From assembly GCF_003944715.1 (NCBI RefSeq), contig NZ_RWIT01000005.1, forward strand, positions 124,001 to 188,000: DNA of 64,000 nucleotides. Direction: 5' to 3'. Each line of letters opens with the position of its first letter. The stretch's first letter is position 1. The translations under genes and the position numbers were made by a program. Under the pieces are notes generated by a model. The model saw only the letters and a list, made by a program, of their open reading frames with translations. It searched no databases and was not told where the DNA came from. This stretch comes from Hymenobacter rigui. GTDB taxonomy: Bacteria; Bacteroidota; Bacteroidia; Cytophagales; Hymenobacteraceae. Shown piece by piece: positions 41,627 to 49,496 of the stretch.

Positions 41627-42589
41627 CTACCCTTTCACGGCCATTTCCTCCTCCGTGGGCACGTAATCGGGGTGGGTTTCGCGCACGCGCCGGATAAAGA
41701 TGTCATTGATGCTGGGCACCATTTCGCGGAAGGCGTGCACCTCCACCCCGGCCGGCCCGATGAGGTAGCGCAGCAAGTCGTTGGGCGTGGCACCGGCGTG
41801 CAGCTTCACGATGTCGTAGAAGTGGCCGTTTTCGCGCTCCTGGTGCCGAACCACCTCGAAATCGGGGTGTACCAGCATGGGGCGGCCCTTACCTTCCACC
41901 TCGTAGGTCTGGGTGCGGTAGGCGTCGCGCACCTCACGTACGGGGCCGTCCAGCACTTTGCGCGAGCGGTTAATCAGGGCAATATGGTCGCACATTTCCT
42001 CCACCGATTCCATGCGGTGGGTGCTGAAGATGATGCTGGTGCCCCGGTCGCGCATGGCCAGAATCTCGTCCTTGAGCAGGTTGGCGTTGATGGGGTCGAA
42101 GCCGGAGAAAGGCTCGTCCAGAATCACCAGCTCGGGGTCGTGCACCACGGTGGCAATGAACTGAATCTTCTGCTGCATGCCCTTGCTCAGGTCCTCGATG
42201 TTCTTCTCGGCCCAGCCTTTGATATCGAACCGCTCCAGCCAGCTCTTGATTTTCACGCGGGCTTCCTCCTTCGGAATGCCTTTGAGTTGGGCCAGGTACA
42301 GCAGCTGCTCCCCCACTTTCATCTTCTTGTAGAGCCCCCGCTCTTCGGGCAGGTAGCCGATACGGCCGATGTGGGAAGGGTTCAACGGCTCGCCCTTGAA
42401 CAGCACCTGCCCCGAGTCGGCCCCGGTAATCTGGGTGATGATGCGGATCAGGGACGTTTTGCCGGCCCCGTTGGGGCCCAGCAGCCCAAAGATGGAGCCT
42501 TCGGGCACCACGAGGCTCACGCCATCGAGGGCCGTGTGGGCGGCGTACTGCTTGCGTACGTCGCGGACTTCGAGGATAGGTGTTTTCAC
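41627..42589 (-). CDS. ABC transporter ATP-binding protein (NatA-like)
   Basis: The 320-residue ATPase has Walker A GPNGAGKTS near residue 38, signature LSKGMQQK near 139, Walker B LVILDEPFSG near 157 and the H-loop STHRME. The C-terminal part carries the DUF4162-type extension of exporter ATPases. I prefer the GTG at 42589, because the family starts with ILEVRDVRKQY and a TAACCTTTG sequence lies 14 nt before it; an upstream ATG adds 25 unrelated residues. It works with the permease downstream. Confidence 0.9.
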   Translation of the reverse strand: MKTPILEVRDVRKQYAAHTALDGVSLVVPEGSIFGLLGPNGAGKTSLIRIITQITGADSGQVLFKGEPLNPSHIGRIGYLPEERGLYKKMKVGEQLLYLAQLKGIPKEEARVKIKSWLERFDIKGWAEKNIEDLSKGMQQKIQFIATVVHDPELVILDEPFSGFDPINANLLKDEILAMRDRGTSIIFSTHRMESVEEMCDHIALINRSRKVLDGPVREVRDAYRTQTYEVEGKGRPMLVHPDFEVVRHQERENGHFYDIVKLHAGATPNDLLRYLIGPAGVEVHAFREMVPSINDIFIRRVRETHPDYVPTEEEMAVKG

Positions 42590-42712
42590 AGCGCAGAGAG
42601 ACACAAAGGTTACAGATGTAATATTACAGGAACCCGATAAAGGCACCACCGGAATTCCAACCAACCGGCATTTTCGGGACCTGAACTGTCGGAAAGGGTA
42701 CCTGAACGGGCG

Positions 42713-43360
42713 TTATTCGGGGGCCTCCAGCTCGCGCAGAGCCGCTTCCAGCTGGTCGAGGTGGCGGCCGTAGCGGCGCTGGTGCTCTTTCCTGCCCATA
42801 CTATAGGCGGCGTATACAACCGCTACAACTACCACCCCCGTACCTAATGCAGTGGCCACATGCCACTTCCAGGCAGCCTGAGCCGGATTCAGGTAATCCA
42901 GTACATATTCGGCCCGCACAACCAATACAATAACGACCAGCATCACCAGGGATACGACGCCTACATAGTCATGCAGACGCATCAGTCGGCGGAATCTGGC
43001 AATCCGGGTCTTTAGAAAGCTGTACAGATTATCATTTTGCTGCTCCATTTCCCTGAGTACCTGCAGACGCCGGTATACAATCACGCCTACTACAGCCAAC
43101 ATCAGCATAACGCACACGACAAACCGCTGCAGGTTTACCTCATGCCGGCCAAAAACCAAGGCATTGAATCCGCTCAGGATAAAGGCCATTACAACCCAGC
43201 TTAGCTCTTTCGTGGCATTTTTTCTTAGCCGGTGCAGCGGATTCGTAGAGGTAGAGGAGGCAAGCATGGTACGTAGGGTTTGTTCAGTGGAAAAAGTATC
43301 GGCAGGAGAAACGGGAGAAGGTGTCTGCTGCCATTTCCGGCGAAAATCATCGAGTTCCAT
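42713..43360 (-). CDS. Probable membrane anti-sigma factor
   Basis: The 215-residue protein has an N-terminal cytoplasmic part (about 50 residues) beginning MELDDFRRKWQQTP, then four membrane segments. Its ATG overlaps the sigma-factor stop (ATGA). Genes placed like this usually encode the anti-sigma factor that holds the ECF sigma factor at the membrane. No zinc-binding anti-sigma motif is visible, so the assignment rests on context. Confidence 0.7.
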   Translation of the reverse strand: MELDDFRRKWQQTPSPVSPADTFSTEQTLRTMLASSTSTNPLHRLRKNATKELSWVVMAFILSGFNALVFGRHEVNLQRFVVCVMLMLAVVGVIVYRRLQVLREMEQQNDNLYSFLKTRIARFRRLMRLHDYVGVVSLVMLVVIVLVVRAEYVLDYLNPAQAAWKWHVATALGTGVVVVAVVYAAYSMGRKEHQRRYGRHLDQLEAALRELEAPE

Positions 43361-43863
43361 CAGGCAACGAGGGGAAGAAGTTGGCGGAGTTTATCCTGCA
43401 CGCGGTGCATTTTCACGCGTACATGGTTCTGGGTGATGCCGAGGATGTCGGCCATTTCCTCGTAAGTGCGCTCCTCCAGGTACAGCAGCACGAAGGCTTT
43501 TTCTACATCCGAGAGCCGCTCAATGGCGCGGTAGAGCTGGGCCAGGTCGTCGGCATCGGGGCCATCGGGCGGCGGGACGGGCAGCTCGGGCGGGGCGGCC
43601 CCGCCGAGGCGGGCCGGCGCGGGGGCGCGGGTGCGGCGGCGCAGGTCGGTAATGGCCACGTTCAGCGCCACCCGGTACAGCCAGGTACTGAGCTTGGCGG
43701 CTCCCGGCCGATACTGCGGCCACGCCCGCCACAGCTGCAGCACGATTTCCTGGTACAGGTCCTGCCGGTCATCGGCATCGGCGCAGTACAGGCGTGCCAC
43801 CCGACGCAGCAGGGGCTGGTGCTCGTTCAGCAGGCGCAGAAAATCCGGGGAGGCGGCGGGCAT
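43360..43863 (-). CDS. ECF-type RNA polymerase sigma factor
   Basis: The 167-residue protein has region 2 (DLYQEIVLQLWRAWPQYRPG, near residue 36) and region 4 (RLSDVEKAFVLLYLEERTYEEMADILGITQNHVRVKMHRVQ, helix-turn-helix). A Pro/Ala/Gly-rich linker lies between them. ECF sigma factors redirect RNA polymerase to stress or surface genes. The overlapping downstream gene encodes the putative anti-sigma factor. The upstream 150 bases may hold an autoregulated promoter but I see no certain box. Confidence 0.9.
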   Translation of the reverse strand: MPAASPDFLRLLNEHQPLLRRVARLYCADADDRQDLYQEIVLQLWRAWPQYRPGAAKLSTWLYRVALNVAITDLRRRTRAPAPARLGGAAPPELPVPPPDGPDADDLAQLYRAIERLSDVEKAFVLLYLEERTYEEMADILGITQNHVRVKMHRVQDKLRQLLPLVA

Positions 43864-44012
43864 ACGGTGGGGAAGTTTGCCGGATATATCGGCAACCCCA
43901 CCGCCGCATTACAACCAGGTCACACTTTTTTTTATCTGATCAGCCAACCACCAGTCTTGCAATCCACTGCATCCCGGTAGTACCCGTCCGGCACAAGCTG
44001 AAGCGTGTGCCA

Positions 44013-44049
44013 CAAAAAAGCCCGCTCCCCTGAGCAGGGAAGCGGGCTA
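44013..44049 (-). terminator. Terminator downstream of dnaJ
   Basis: AGCCCGCT pairs with AGCGGGCT around an inner CCCTG/CAGGG stem. On the minus strand it is followed by a run of six T, so it ends the grpE-dnaJ transcript. Confidence 0.8.
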
Positions 44050-44090
44050 TAATCATCCGTGAAATCCGATGGATCCGGCTAAATCCGTGA

Positions 44091-45236
44091 TTATTGGAAG
44101 TACTCCTTCACTTTCTCGAAGAAGCCTTTCTCGTTTTTGCCGGGGTTGGGCGTGAAGTTACGGGCGTCGCGGAGTTTCTCCAGCAGCTCGCGCTCCTCGC
44201 TGGTCACGTTCTTGGGCGTCCAGACGCTCAGGTGAATCAGTTGGTCGCCGCGGCCGTAGCCATTGATGTCCTTGATGCCCTTGCCGCGCAGGCGCAGGAT
44301 TTTGCCCGGCTGGGTGCCCGGCTCCACCTTGATTTTCACCTTGCCCTCAATGGTGGGCACCTCAATGCTGGCACCCAGGGCAGCATCCACGAACGAGAGG
44401 TACTGCTCGAACATGATGTTGTTGCCCTCCCGCTTCAGCGACTCGTGCGGCTCCTCCTCAATCTGAATGAGCAGGTCGCCGGGCACGCCGCCGCGCTCCG
44501 GGAAGTTGCCCTTGCCGTTCATGCTCAGCTGCATGCCCTCGGCCACGCCGGCCGGAATGTTGATGGGAATAACTTCCTCGTGCAGCTGGCGGCCGTCGCC
44601 GTGGCAGACGTCGCACTTGCTGGTTACTACCTTGCCTTCACCGTCGCAGGTGGGGCAGGTGCTGGCGCTTACCATCTGGCCGAGCATGGTGTTCACCACG
44701 CGCTTCACCTGGCCCTGGCCGTTGCAGGTGCCGCAGGTTTTCAGGTCGGTACCGTTTTTAGCGCCGGTGCCCGAGCAGGTGTTGCAGGCCACGTAGCGCT
44801 TCACCTTGATTTTCTTCTCCACGCCGTTGGCCACTTCTTCCAGGTCCAGCTTCAGCTTGATGCGCAGGTTGGAGCCCTTGCGCACGCGCCGGCCCTGGCC
44901 GCGGCCCCCGCCCCCGAAGAAGCTCTCAAAGCCGCCTCCACCGCCACCACCGAAGATGTCGCCGAAGTGGCTGAAGATGTCCTCCATGCTGGGGCCACCG
45001 CCGTTGCCACCCATACCCTGGTGCCCGTACTGGTCGTAGCGGGCACGCTTGTTGGGGTCCGACAAGGCCTCGTAGGCCTCGGCCGCCTCTTTGAACTTGT
45101 CCTCGGCCGAGGGGTCATCGGGGTTTTTATCGGGGTGATACTTGATAGCCAGCTTCCGGTACGCCGATTTCAGCTCGTCGCCGGAGGCTGATTTGGCTAC
45201 GCCCAACACCTCGTAATAATCTCGCTTCGTTGCCAT
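44091..45236 (-). CDS. dnaJ: Chaperone protein DnaJ
   Basis: The 381-residue co-chaperone has the J domain with HPD near residue 33, a Gly/Phe-rich linker and four zinc-binding CxxCxGxG repeats ([32 protein letters not shown]). The C-terminal substrate-binding domain follows. It stimulates DnaK ATP hydrolysis. I start at the ATG at 45236 ([12 protein letters not shown]). A 34-bp inverted repeat lies between grpE and dnaJ. No dnaK is in the window. Confidence 0.95.
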   Translation of the reverse strand: MATKRDYYEVLGVAKSASGDELKSAYRKLAIKYHPDKNPDDPSAEDKFKEAAEAYEALSDPNKRARYDQYGHQGMGGNGGGPSMEDIFSHFGDIFGGGGGGGFESFFGGGGRGQGRRVRKGSNLRIKLKLDLEEVANGVEKKIKVKRYVACNTCSGTGAKNGTDLKTCGTCNGQGQVKRVVNTMLGQMVSASTCPTCDGEGKVVTSKCDVCHGDGRQLHEEVIPINIPAGVAEGMQLSMNGKGNFPERGGVPGDLLIQIEEEPHESLKREGNNIMFEQYLSFVDAALGASIEVPTIEGKVKIKVEPGTQPGKILRLRGKGIKDINGYGRGDQLIHLSVWTPKNVTSEERELLEKLRDARNFTPNPGKNEKGFFEKVKEYFQ

Positions 45237-45256
45237 GTTGGTAGTGTACTTCATCC

Positions 45257-45357
45257 GTCGTGCAGAGGCGCAGCCGAAGCATCTCGCGTGCAGACAGTAG
45301 GTGTTACTATGTATTCAATGTGCCACGCGAGATGCTTCGGCTGCGCCTCTGCATGAC
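45257..45357. repeat. Long inverted repeat (34-bp arms) between grpE and dnaJ
   Basis: The left arm (45257-45290) and right arm (45324-45357) are reverse complements with one mismatch and a 33-base loop. The arms carry the REP core GAAGCATCTC with GCAGAGGCGCAGCC. It is within the grpE-dnaJ gap, in the likely transcript. Confidence 0.95.
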
Positions 45358-45368
45358 GTTCTTTCTCG

Positions 45369-45947
45369 TTACTGGCCCAGTACCACTTTGGCGTGGCGAA
45401 TTACCTTGTCGCCGAGGTAGTAGCCTTTCTCTACCTCATCCACAATTTTGCCCTTCAGGTCTTCCGTAGGGGCCGGAATCTGGGTAATGGCTTCGTGCAG
45501 TTCGGGGTCGAAGGCACCACCTTTGGTTTCCATGGTGGTGAGGCCCTTTTGCGTGAGGGTCTTGCTGAGCTTGTTATAGATGATGTCCACACTCTCGCGC
45601 ACGGCGTTGGCGTCTTCCGTGTCTTTGGTGTGGTGGCGGGCCCGGTCGAAATCATCAAGCACCGGCAGCAGGGACACCATCAACTCCTGGTTGGCGGTTT
45701 TGAACAGGTCGGCACGCTCCTTAGTGGTGCGGCGCTTGTAGTTCTCAAACTCGGCGGCCAGGCGCAGGTACTTATCTTTCAGATCAGCCAGCTCCGCATC
45801 GGTTTTGGAAGCCGTGGCGTGGGGCGCACCCTCGGCACCGGCTACTTCGCCGTTGCCAGTGGTATCGTCGGTCATTTCGCCCGCTGTGTGGTCAGCAGCT
45901 GTAGGCTCTTGGGTTTCTTCGGGGTTCAGGTTGGTATCGTCAGCCAT
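45369..45947 (-). CDS. grpE: Nucleotide exchange factor GrpE
   Basis: The 192-residue protein has an acidic, disordered N-terminus (about residues 1-45), a long helix (DLKDKYLRLAAEFENYKRRTTKE) and the C-terminal beta domain ending KGYYLGDKVIRHAKVVLGQ. It releases ADP from DnaK. An ATG 14 codons upstream (MSPSFNPFRRF) is also possible, but MADD-type starts are common for GrpE. It is transcribed with dnaJ. Confidence 0.93.
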   Translation of the reverse strand: MADDTNLNPEETQEPTAADHTAGEMTDDTTGNGEVAGAEGAPHATASKTDAELADLKDKYLRLAAEFENYKRRTTKERADLFKTANQELMVSLLPVLDDFDRARHHTKDTEDANAVRESVDIIYNKLSKTLTQKGLTTMETKGGAFDPELHEAITQIPAPTEDLKGKIVDEVEKGYYLGDKVIRHAKVVLGQ

Positions 45948-46117
45948 TTTCGCTTTAAATCGTCGGAATGGGTTGAAGCTTGGGGACATAGAGTAGAAAC
46001 CGGACACAAGGAGCGCGCCAAAGGCCGTCAACTGTCAGTTTGACACAGAAACCGTTGGTTTGCTGGGATTGGTTCAGACGAGGTGGCAAACCAATGACAG
46101 CTTACTTGCATATCCTG

Positions 46118-46125
46118 TACCTTTC
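46118..46125 (+). promoter_or_regulatory. Probable -7 box for the S1-domain gene
   Basis: TACCTTTC ends 5 nt before the ATG at 46131, another very short leader. Confidence 0.4.
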
Positions 46126-46130
46126 ATAGG

Positions 46131-46433
46131 ATGCAGCACCAATTTACTCCTGACCAGTGGGCTACACTTCAGCAACAATTTCCTATCGGGAGTAAGGTGC
46201 ACGGCCGTGTTGTACATGTAGCACGCTTTGGAGTGTTTGTAGAGCTTGATGAGTTTCCTGCGGATAACGTGCTGCTGGAGATATTCCAGATGCCACAACG
46301 TGAGTTGGAACCGCTGCAGCGCCTGACGTATCCGGATGGCTATCCTGCAGTGGGTACCCGCATTGAAGCGTTTATTCTTCATTGGCCCGAACAATCAGGT
46401 CAGATACGACTAACACAAAAGCACTACAACTGA
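46131..46433 (+). CDS. S1-domain RNA-binding-like protein
   Basis: The 100-residue protein contains an S1-like OB fold: VHGRVVHVARFGVFVELDEF (about residues 23-42) is the typical S1 beginning, followed by further strands to IRLTQKHYN. S1 domains bind single-stranded RNA. It is a free-standing domain with unknown partner. The next gene follows after 2 bases but is interrupted. The gene is AT-richer than neighbours. Confidence 0.72.
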   Translation: MQHQFTPDQWATLQQQFPIGSKVHGRVVHVARFGVFVELDEFPADNVLLEIFQMPQRELEPLQRLTYPDGYPAVGTRIEAFILHWPEQSGQIRLTQKHYN

Positions 46434-46435
46434 CT

Positions 46436-46777
46436 ATGACTGCTAACCCCTACCCAGACTGGTTAACCAAACTCGGCCTCTTTCTCACTGTCTTTACTTT
46501 TTTCTACCTCTTATGAGAATGGTTTACAATCGGGGTTATTGCCAACCAAGAAAAGATTGAAGCCTATATGTTTGGGTCAGAGGCAATGCGTGGAGAGGGA
46601 GGAGAACACTATGCTTCAGCGGAAACCTACGCCACTTCGGCACTGCATGGCGCATGCTGGTTGCTTCCGCTGATTGTCACCTTTGCATTGGCAGTCAAAC
46701 AAGGAACCCGCCCCTACCGGTGGCTGGCCGTTGCATCTGTTGTCCTTGTCAAAACCCTGACCATACTCATCTATTAA
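46436..46777 (+). pseudogene. Small membrane protein interrupted by an in-frame TGA
   Basis: The frame opens with ATG at 46436, two bases after the S1 gene. It encodes a hydrophobic helix (LGLFLTVFTFFYLL), meets TGA at 46514-46516 (codon 27), then continues EWFTIGVIANQ through a soluble part and two further membrane helices to the stop at 46777. The same frame before and after makes a single-base stop mutation likely. The downstream ATG at 46568 could give a truncated protein. The alternatives are a sequencing error or translational read-through. It is AT-rich compared with the core genes. Confidence 0.6.
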
Positions 46778-46779
46778 CC

Positions 46780-47775
46780 TTACGCCTCATGCAGCGCCTG
46801 CCAGATCATGTCCTTCAGCGGCTGAATGTTCTTGTTGGTGAGGCTGGAGATGAAGATGGTGGGCAGATCCGTGGGCAAAGACGTACGAATTTCCGCTTCC
46901 AGCTCCTCATCCAGCATATCCGCTTTGGTAATGGCCAACAGGCGCTTTTTATCCAATAACTCGGGATTGAACTGCTCCAACTCGCTGAGCAATACCTCGT
47001 ATTCGGCATTGATGTCAGGCGAGTCGCAGCTGATCATGAACAGCAGGATAGAGTTACGTTCAATGTGGCGCAGGAAACGGTGCCCCAGCCCCCGACCCTC
47101 GGCGGCGCCTTCAATGATACCCGGAATATCGGCCATAACAAACGACTTATAGTCGCGGTAGGCTACTACGCCCAGGTTGGGCGTGAGCGTGGTGAAGGCG
47201 TAGTCGGCAATTTTGGGTTTAGCCGCCGAAACCACCGACAGCAATGTGCTTTTGCCAGCGTTGGGGAAGCCCACCAGGCCCACATCGGCCAGCAGCTTCA
47301 GCTCCAGTACTACCCACTCATCAATACCCGGCTCGCCGGGCTGGGCGTACTGCGGGGCCTGGTTGGTGGCCGATTTGAAGTGGTCGTTGCCAAGGCCGCC
47401 GCGCCCGCCGGGCGTGAGAATGAGGCGCTGCCCGTCCTCGGTAATTTCCAGCTTTTTCTCGCCGGTTTCCGCATCACGCGCCACGGTACCGAGGGGTACC
47501 TGGATGATGATGTCTTCCCCCTGCTTGCCGGAGCGCAGGTTTTCACCGCCGTTTTCGCCGGCCTGGGCAATCAGGTGCTTTTGGTACTGCAGGTGCAGCA
47601 GCGTCCAGAGTTGGGAGCTACCCTCCAAGATGATGTGGCCGCCCCGGCCCCCGTCGCCCCCGTCGGGGCCGCCGTTGGGCAGGCCCTTGGCCCGGAAAAA
47701 GTGGTGCGAACCCGCCCCACCCTTGCCCGAGCGGCAGTTGATTTTGACGTAGTCGATGAAGTTGTTGGAAGCCAC
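46780..47775 (-). CDS. obgE: GTPase Obg
   Basis: The 331-residue GTPase has the glycine-rich Obg domain ([20 protein letters not shown]) then the G domain with [11 protein letters not shown] (G1), DIPGIIEGA (G3) and TKAD (G4). Obg proteins link ribosome assembly and stress. I choose the GTG at 47775 because the family begins directly before FIDYVKI; an ATG 22 codons upstream would translate a heptamer repeat array. The start codon directly abuts that array (47776-47817). Confidence 0.93.
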   Translation of the reverse strand: MASNNFIDYVKINCRSGKGGAGSHHFFRAKGLPNGGPDGGDGGRGGHIILEGSSQLWTLLHLQYQKHLIAQAGENGGENLRSGKQGEDIIIQVPLGTVARDAETGEKKLEITEDGQRLILTPGGRGGLGNDHFKSATNQAPQYAQPGEPGIDEWVVLELKLLADVGLVGFPNAGKSTLLSVVSAAKPKIADYAFTTLTPNLGVVAYRDYKSFVMADIPGIIEGAAEGRGLGHRFLRHIERNSILLFMISCDSPDINAEYEVLLSELEQFNPELLDKKRLLAITKADMLDEELEAEIRTSLPTDLPTIFISSLTNKNIQPLKDMIWQALHEA

Positions 47776-47817
47776 TTCTGAGAAGTTAGAATTTAGAAGC
47801 CAGAAATCAGAAGCCGG
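47776..47817. repeat. Heptamer array (NNNNNAG type) at the obgE start
   Basis: Six 7-bp words of the type AAGTTAG/AAGCCAG/AAATCAG run in register, starting at the base after the obgE start codon. No inverted partner is seen; the next element in the gap is a REP-like pair at 47863-47966. Confidence 0.85.
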
Positions 47818-47862
47818 TGTGCTCCATTGTTCAGCCTGCAAAGTGAGTTGTCTGAAAAACAG

Positions 47863-47966
47863 CTGTCATCCTGAGCGAAGCGAAGGACCTTATGCCGGTT
47901 GAACTGTAATCGTTGTGACGACTCGCTCAGATGGGATAAGATCCTTTGCTTCGCTCAGGATGACAG
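47863..47966. repeat. REP-like inverted pair between adk and obgE
   Basis: The left arm (47863-47892, CTGTCATCCTGAGCGAAGCG) and right arm (47936-47966) are reverse complements over about 30 bases with two or three mismatches. The loop is about 43 bases. Confidence 0.85.
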
Positions 47967-48005
47967 ATGATTCTGCCACTACCCAGGCGGGTAGCAGCGG
48001 CAAAG

Positions 48006-48629
48006 TTACGCTTTTACTTCATCGGTTGCTTGGCGGCTGCCTTCCGTAGCGGCCGGCTGGTGCTCGTCCAGGATGGTGCAGATCTGCCCGAAGATGTCTT
48101 CGATGGCACCAATGCCGTTCAGGGCGTGGAATTTCTGCTGGTTCGCGTAGTAGCCGGCTACCTGGGCAGTTTCGGTGTTGTACACCGTTACGCGCTTACG
48201 GATTTTGGTTTCGTCCTGGTCATCGGGGCGGCCGGAGGTTTTGCCGCGCTCCAACAGGCGCTTCACCAGCTCTTCCTCGGCTACTTCCAACGCCACCATG
48301 CACGATACCGAGGTTTCGTGCTCGGCCAGTAGCCGGTCGAGGCTTTCGGCCTGCGGTACGGTGCGCGGGAAACCGTCGAAGATAAAACCCGAGGCCTGCT
48401 TGTTGTCTTTCAGGGCCGAGTCAATCATGCCAATCACCACTTCATCGGGCACCAGCAGACCTTCGTCCATGAGTTTCTTGGCCCGCAGGCCCAGTTCAGT
48501 ACCCTGGCTGATTTGGGCACGGAGGAGGTCACCGGTGGAAAGATGCACCAGATTATAGCGGGCAATAAGCTTCTGGCTTTGCGTTCCTTTACCGGCGCCG
48601 GGCGGGCCGAAGAGCACGAGATTCAGCAT
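48006..48629 (-). CDS. adk: Adenylate kinase
   Basis: The 207-residue enzyme interconverts ATP, ADP and AMP. The P-loop GPPGAGKGTQ starts at residue 8, STGDLLRAQI and GFPRTVPQAE bind nucleotides, and GRPDDQDET lies in the short lid region. A tail of about 15 residues after the usual end (ATEGSRQATDEVKA) is an extension. It lies in a minus-strand run with hpt and obgE, a grouping common in Bacteroidota. Confidence 0.95.
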   Translation of the reverse strand: MLNLVLFGPPGAGKGTQSQKLIARYNLVHLSTGDLLRAQISQGTELGLRAKKLMDEGLLVPDEVVIGMIDSALKDNKQASGFIFDGFPRTVPQAESLDRLLAEHETSVSCMVALEVAEEELVKRLLERGKTSGRPDDQDETKIRKRVTVYNTETAQVAGYYANQQKFHALNGIGAIEDIFGQICTILDEHQPAATEGSRQATDEVKA

Positions 48630-48750
48630 GAGTAGCTAGGGGTTTACGCGGGAAGGAGAAAACGGGAGGGGTTTGGTAAGATACACAAGGAATGGGAAAG
48701 CCTCTACGTGCGCCGGCGAATTTTAGCTGTACCAGCCGCCGCCTCAGGCC

Positions 48751-49290
48751 CTACACCGCCTTGTATACATCGGGGTAGTTACGGCCCAGACCATCGAAAT
48801 CAAGACCGTAGCCGACAATAAAATCATTGGGAATGCTCAGGCCCACGTAGCGCAGGGCCAGCTCGTGCTGCAGGCACTCGGGCTTGAGAAACAGCGTGGC
48901 CACTTCCAGAGAAGCCGGCTGCTGCTTACCCAGGGTTTCCAGCAGCATGCGCATGGTGTGGCCGGTGTCCACAATATCCTCCACAATGATGACGTGGCGG
49001 CCTTTCAGATCCTCGGTGAGGCCCAGCACTTCCTTCACCTCACCGGTGCTGTTGGTGCCCTGGTAAGAGGCCACCCGAATAAAGCAGACTTCACAAGGCA
49101 GGCTTACTTCCTTCAGCAAATCGGCGGCGAACATGAACGAGCCGTTCAGGACGACCACGAACATCACCGGCTGGCCGGCGTAGTCCTGGTTGAGCTGGGT
49201 AGCAACCTGTTTGATGGCCGCCTGCAACTCCGCAGCCGACAGATAGGGTTCAAACTGCTTGTTGTGCAGCGAAATATGGTCCGGTGTCAT
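48751..49290 (-). CDS. hpt: Hypoxanthine phosphoribosyltransferase
   Basis: The 179-residue purine-salvage enzyme adds ribose-5-phosphate from PRPP to hypoxanthine or guanine. The PRPP-binding loop [14 protein letters not shown], the earlier [11 protein letters not shown] and the C-terminal [12 protein letters not shown] are diagnostic. A TACCTTTG box lies 34 nt upstream on the minus strand. It ends about 120 bases from adk. Confidence 0.93.
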   Translation of the reverse strand: MTPDHISLHNKQFEPYLSAAELQAAIKQVATQLNQDYAGQPVMFVVVLNGSFMFAADLLKEVSLPCEVCFIRVASYQGTNSTGEVKEVLGLTEDLKGRHVIIVEDIVDTGHTMRMLLETLGKQQPASLEVATLFLKPECLQHELALRYVGLSIPNDFIVGYGLDFDGLGRNYPDVYKAV

Positions 49291-49324
49291 CCGTTTGGGG
49301 TTGGGCCGTGGGTGAGCGGGCGGG

Positions 49325-49332
49325 CAAAGGTA
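49325..49332 (-). promoter_or_regulatory. Bacteroidota -7 box for hpt
   Basis: TACCTTTG on the minus strand, perfect match to TAnnTTTG, 34 nt before the hpt ATG. Confidence 0.6.
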
Positions 49333-49338
49333 ACAGAA

Positions 49339-49368
49339 AAAGCCGCCCCCTTGGCAGGAGGCGGCTTT
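49339..49368 (-). terminator. Terminator-like hairpin downstream of hppA
   Basis: AAAGCCGCC pairs with GGCGGCTTT over a 12-base loop; on the minus strand it is followed by TTTTCTGTTA. It lies between the hppA end and the hpt start. Confidence 0.7.
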
Positions 49369-49431
49369 GTCGGTTGCTCGTTGCTAATTGGCAGTTGTTC
49401 GTTACTCGTTGTCCGTTGCTCGTTATTTGTT
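49369..49431. repeat. Heptamer array (NNNCGTT type), longest in the window
   Basis: Nine 7-bp words in register, for example GCTCGTT, GTTCGTT and ACTCGTT. It is complementary in sense to the array at 49455-49496. Confidence 0.9.
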
Positions 49432-49454
49432 CTGAATTCCTACTGGTTTCCGTC

Positions 49455-49496
49455 TACCAACTGACAACCAGCAACGAACAACTACGAACTCATTTC
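49455..49496. repeat. Heptamer array (NNNCAAC type) containing the hppA stop
   Basis: Five 7-bp words such as TGACAAC, CAGCAAC and GAACAAC, then TCATTTC, which contains the hppA stop codon (49490-49492). It forms an inverted pair with 49369-49431. Confidence 0.85.

Noticed and set aside
37768-46777. Genome-wide recoding of TGA as an amino acid
   Set aside because: Many intact genes in the window end with TGA (for example the ABC exporter at 1952 and the sigma factor at 43360), so TGA is a normal stop. The two in-frame TGAs are better explained case by case.
49369-49496. Possible CRISPR array
   Set aside because: Repeats are 7 bases and degenerate without spacers, and no cas genes are present.
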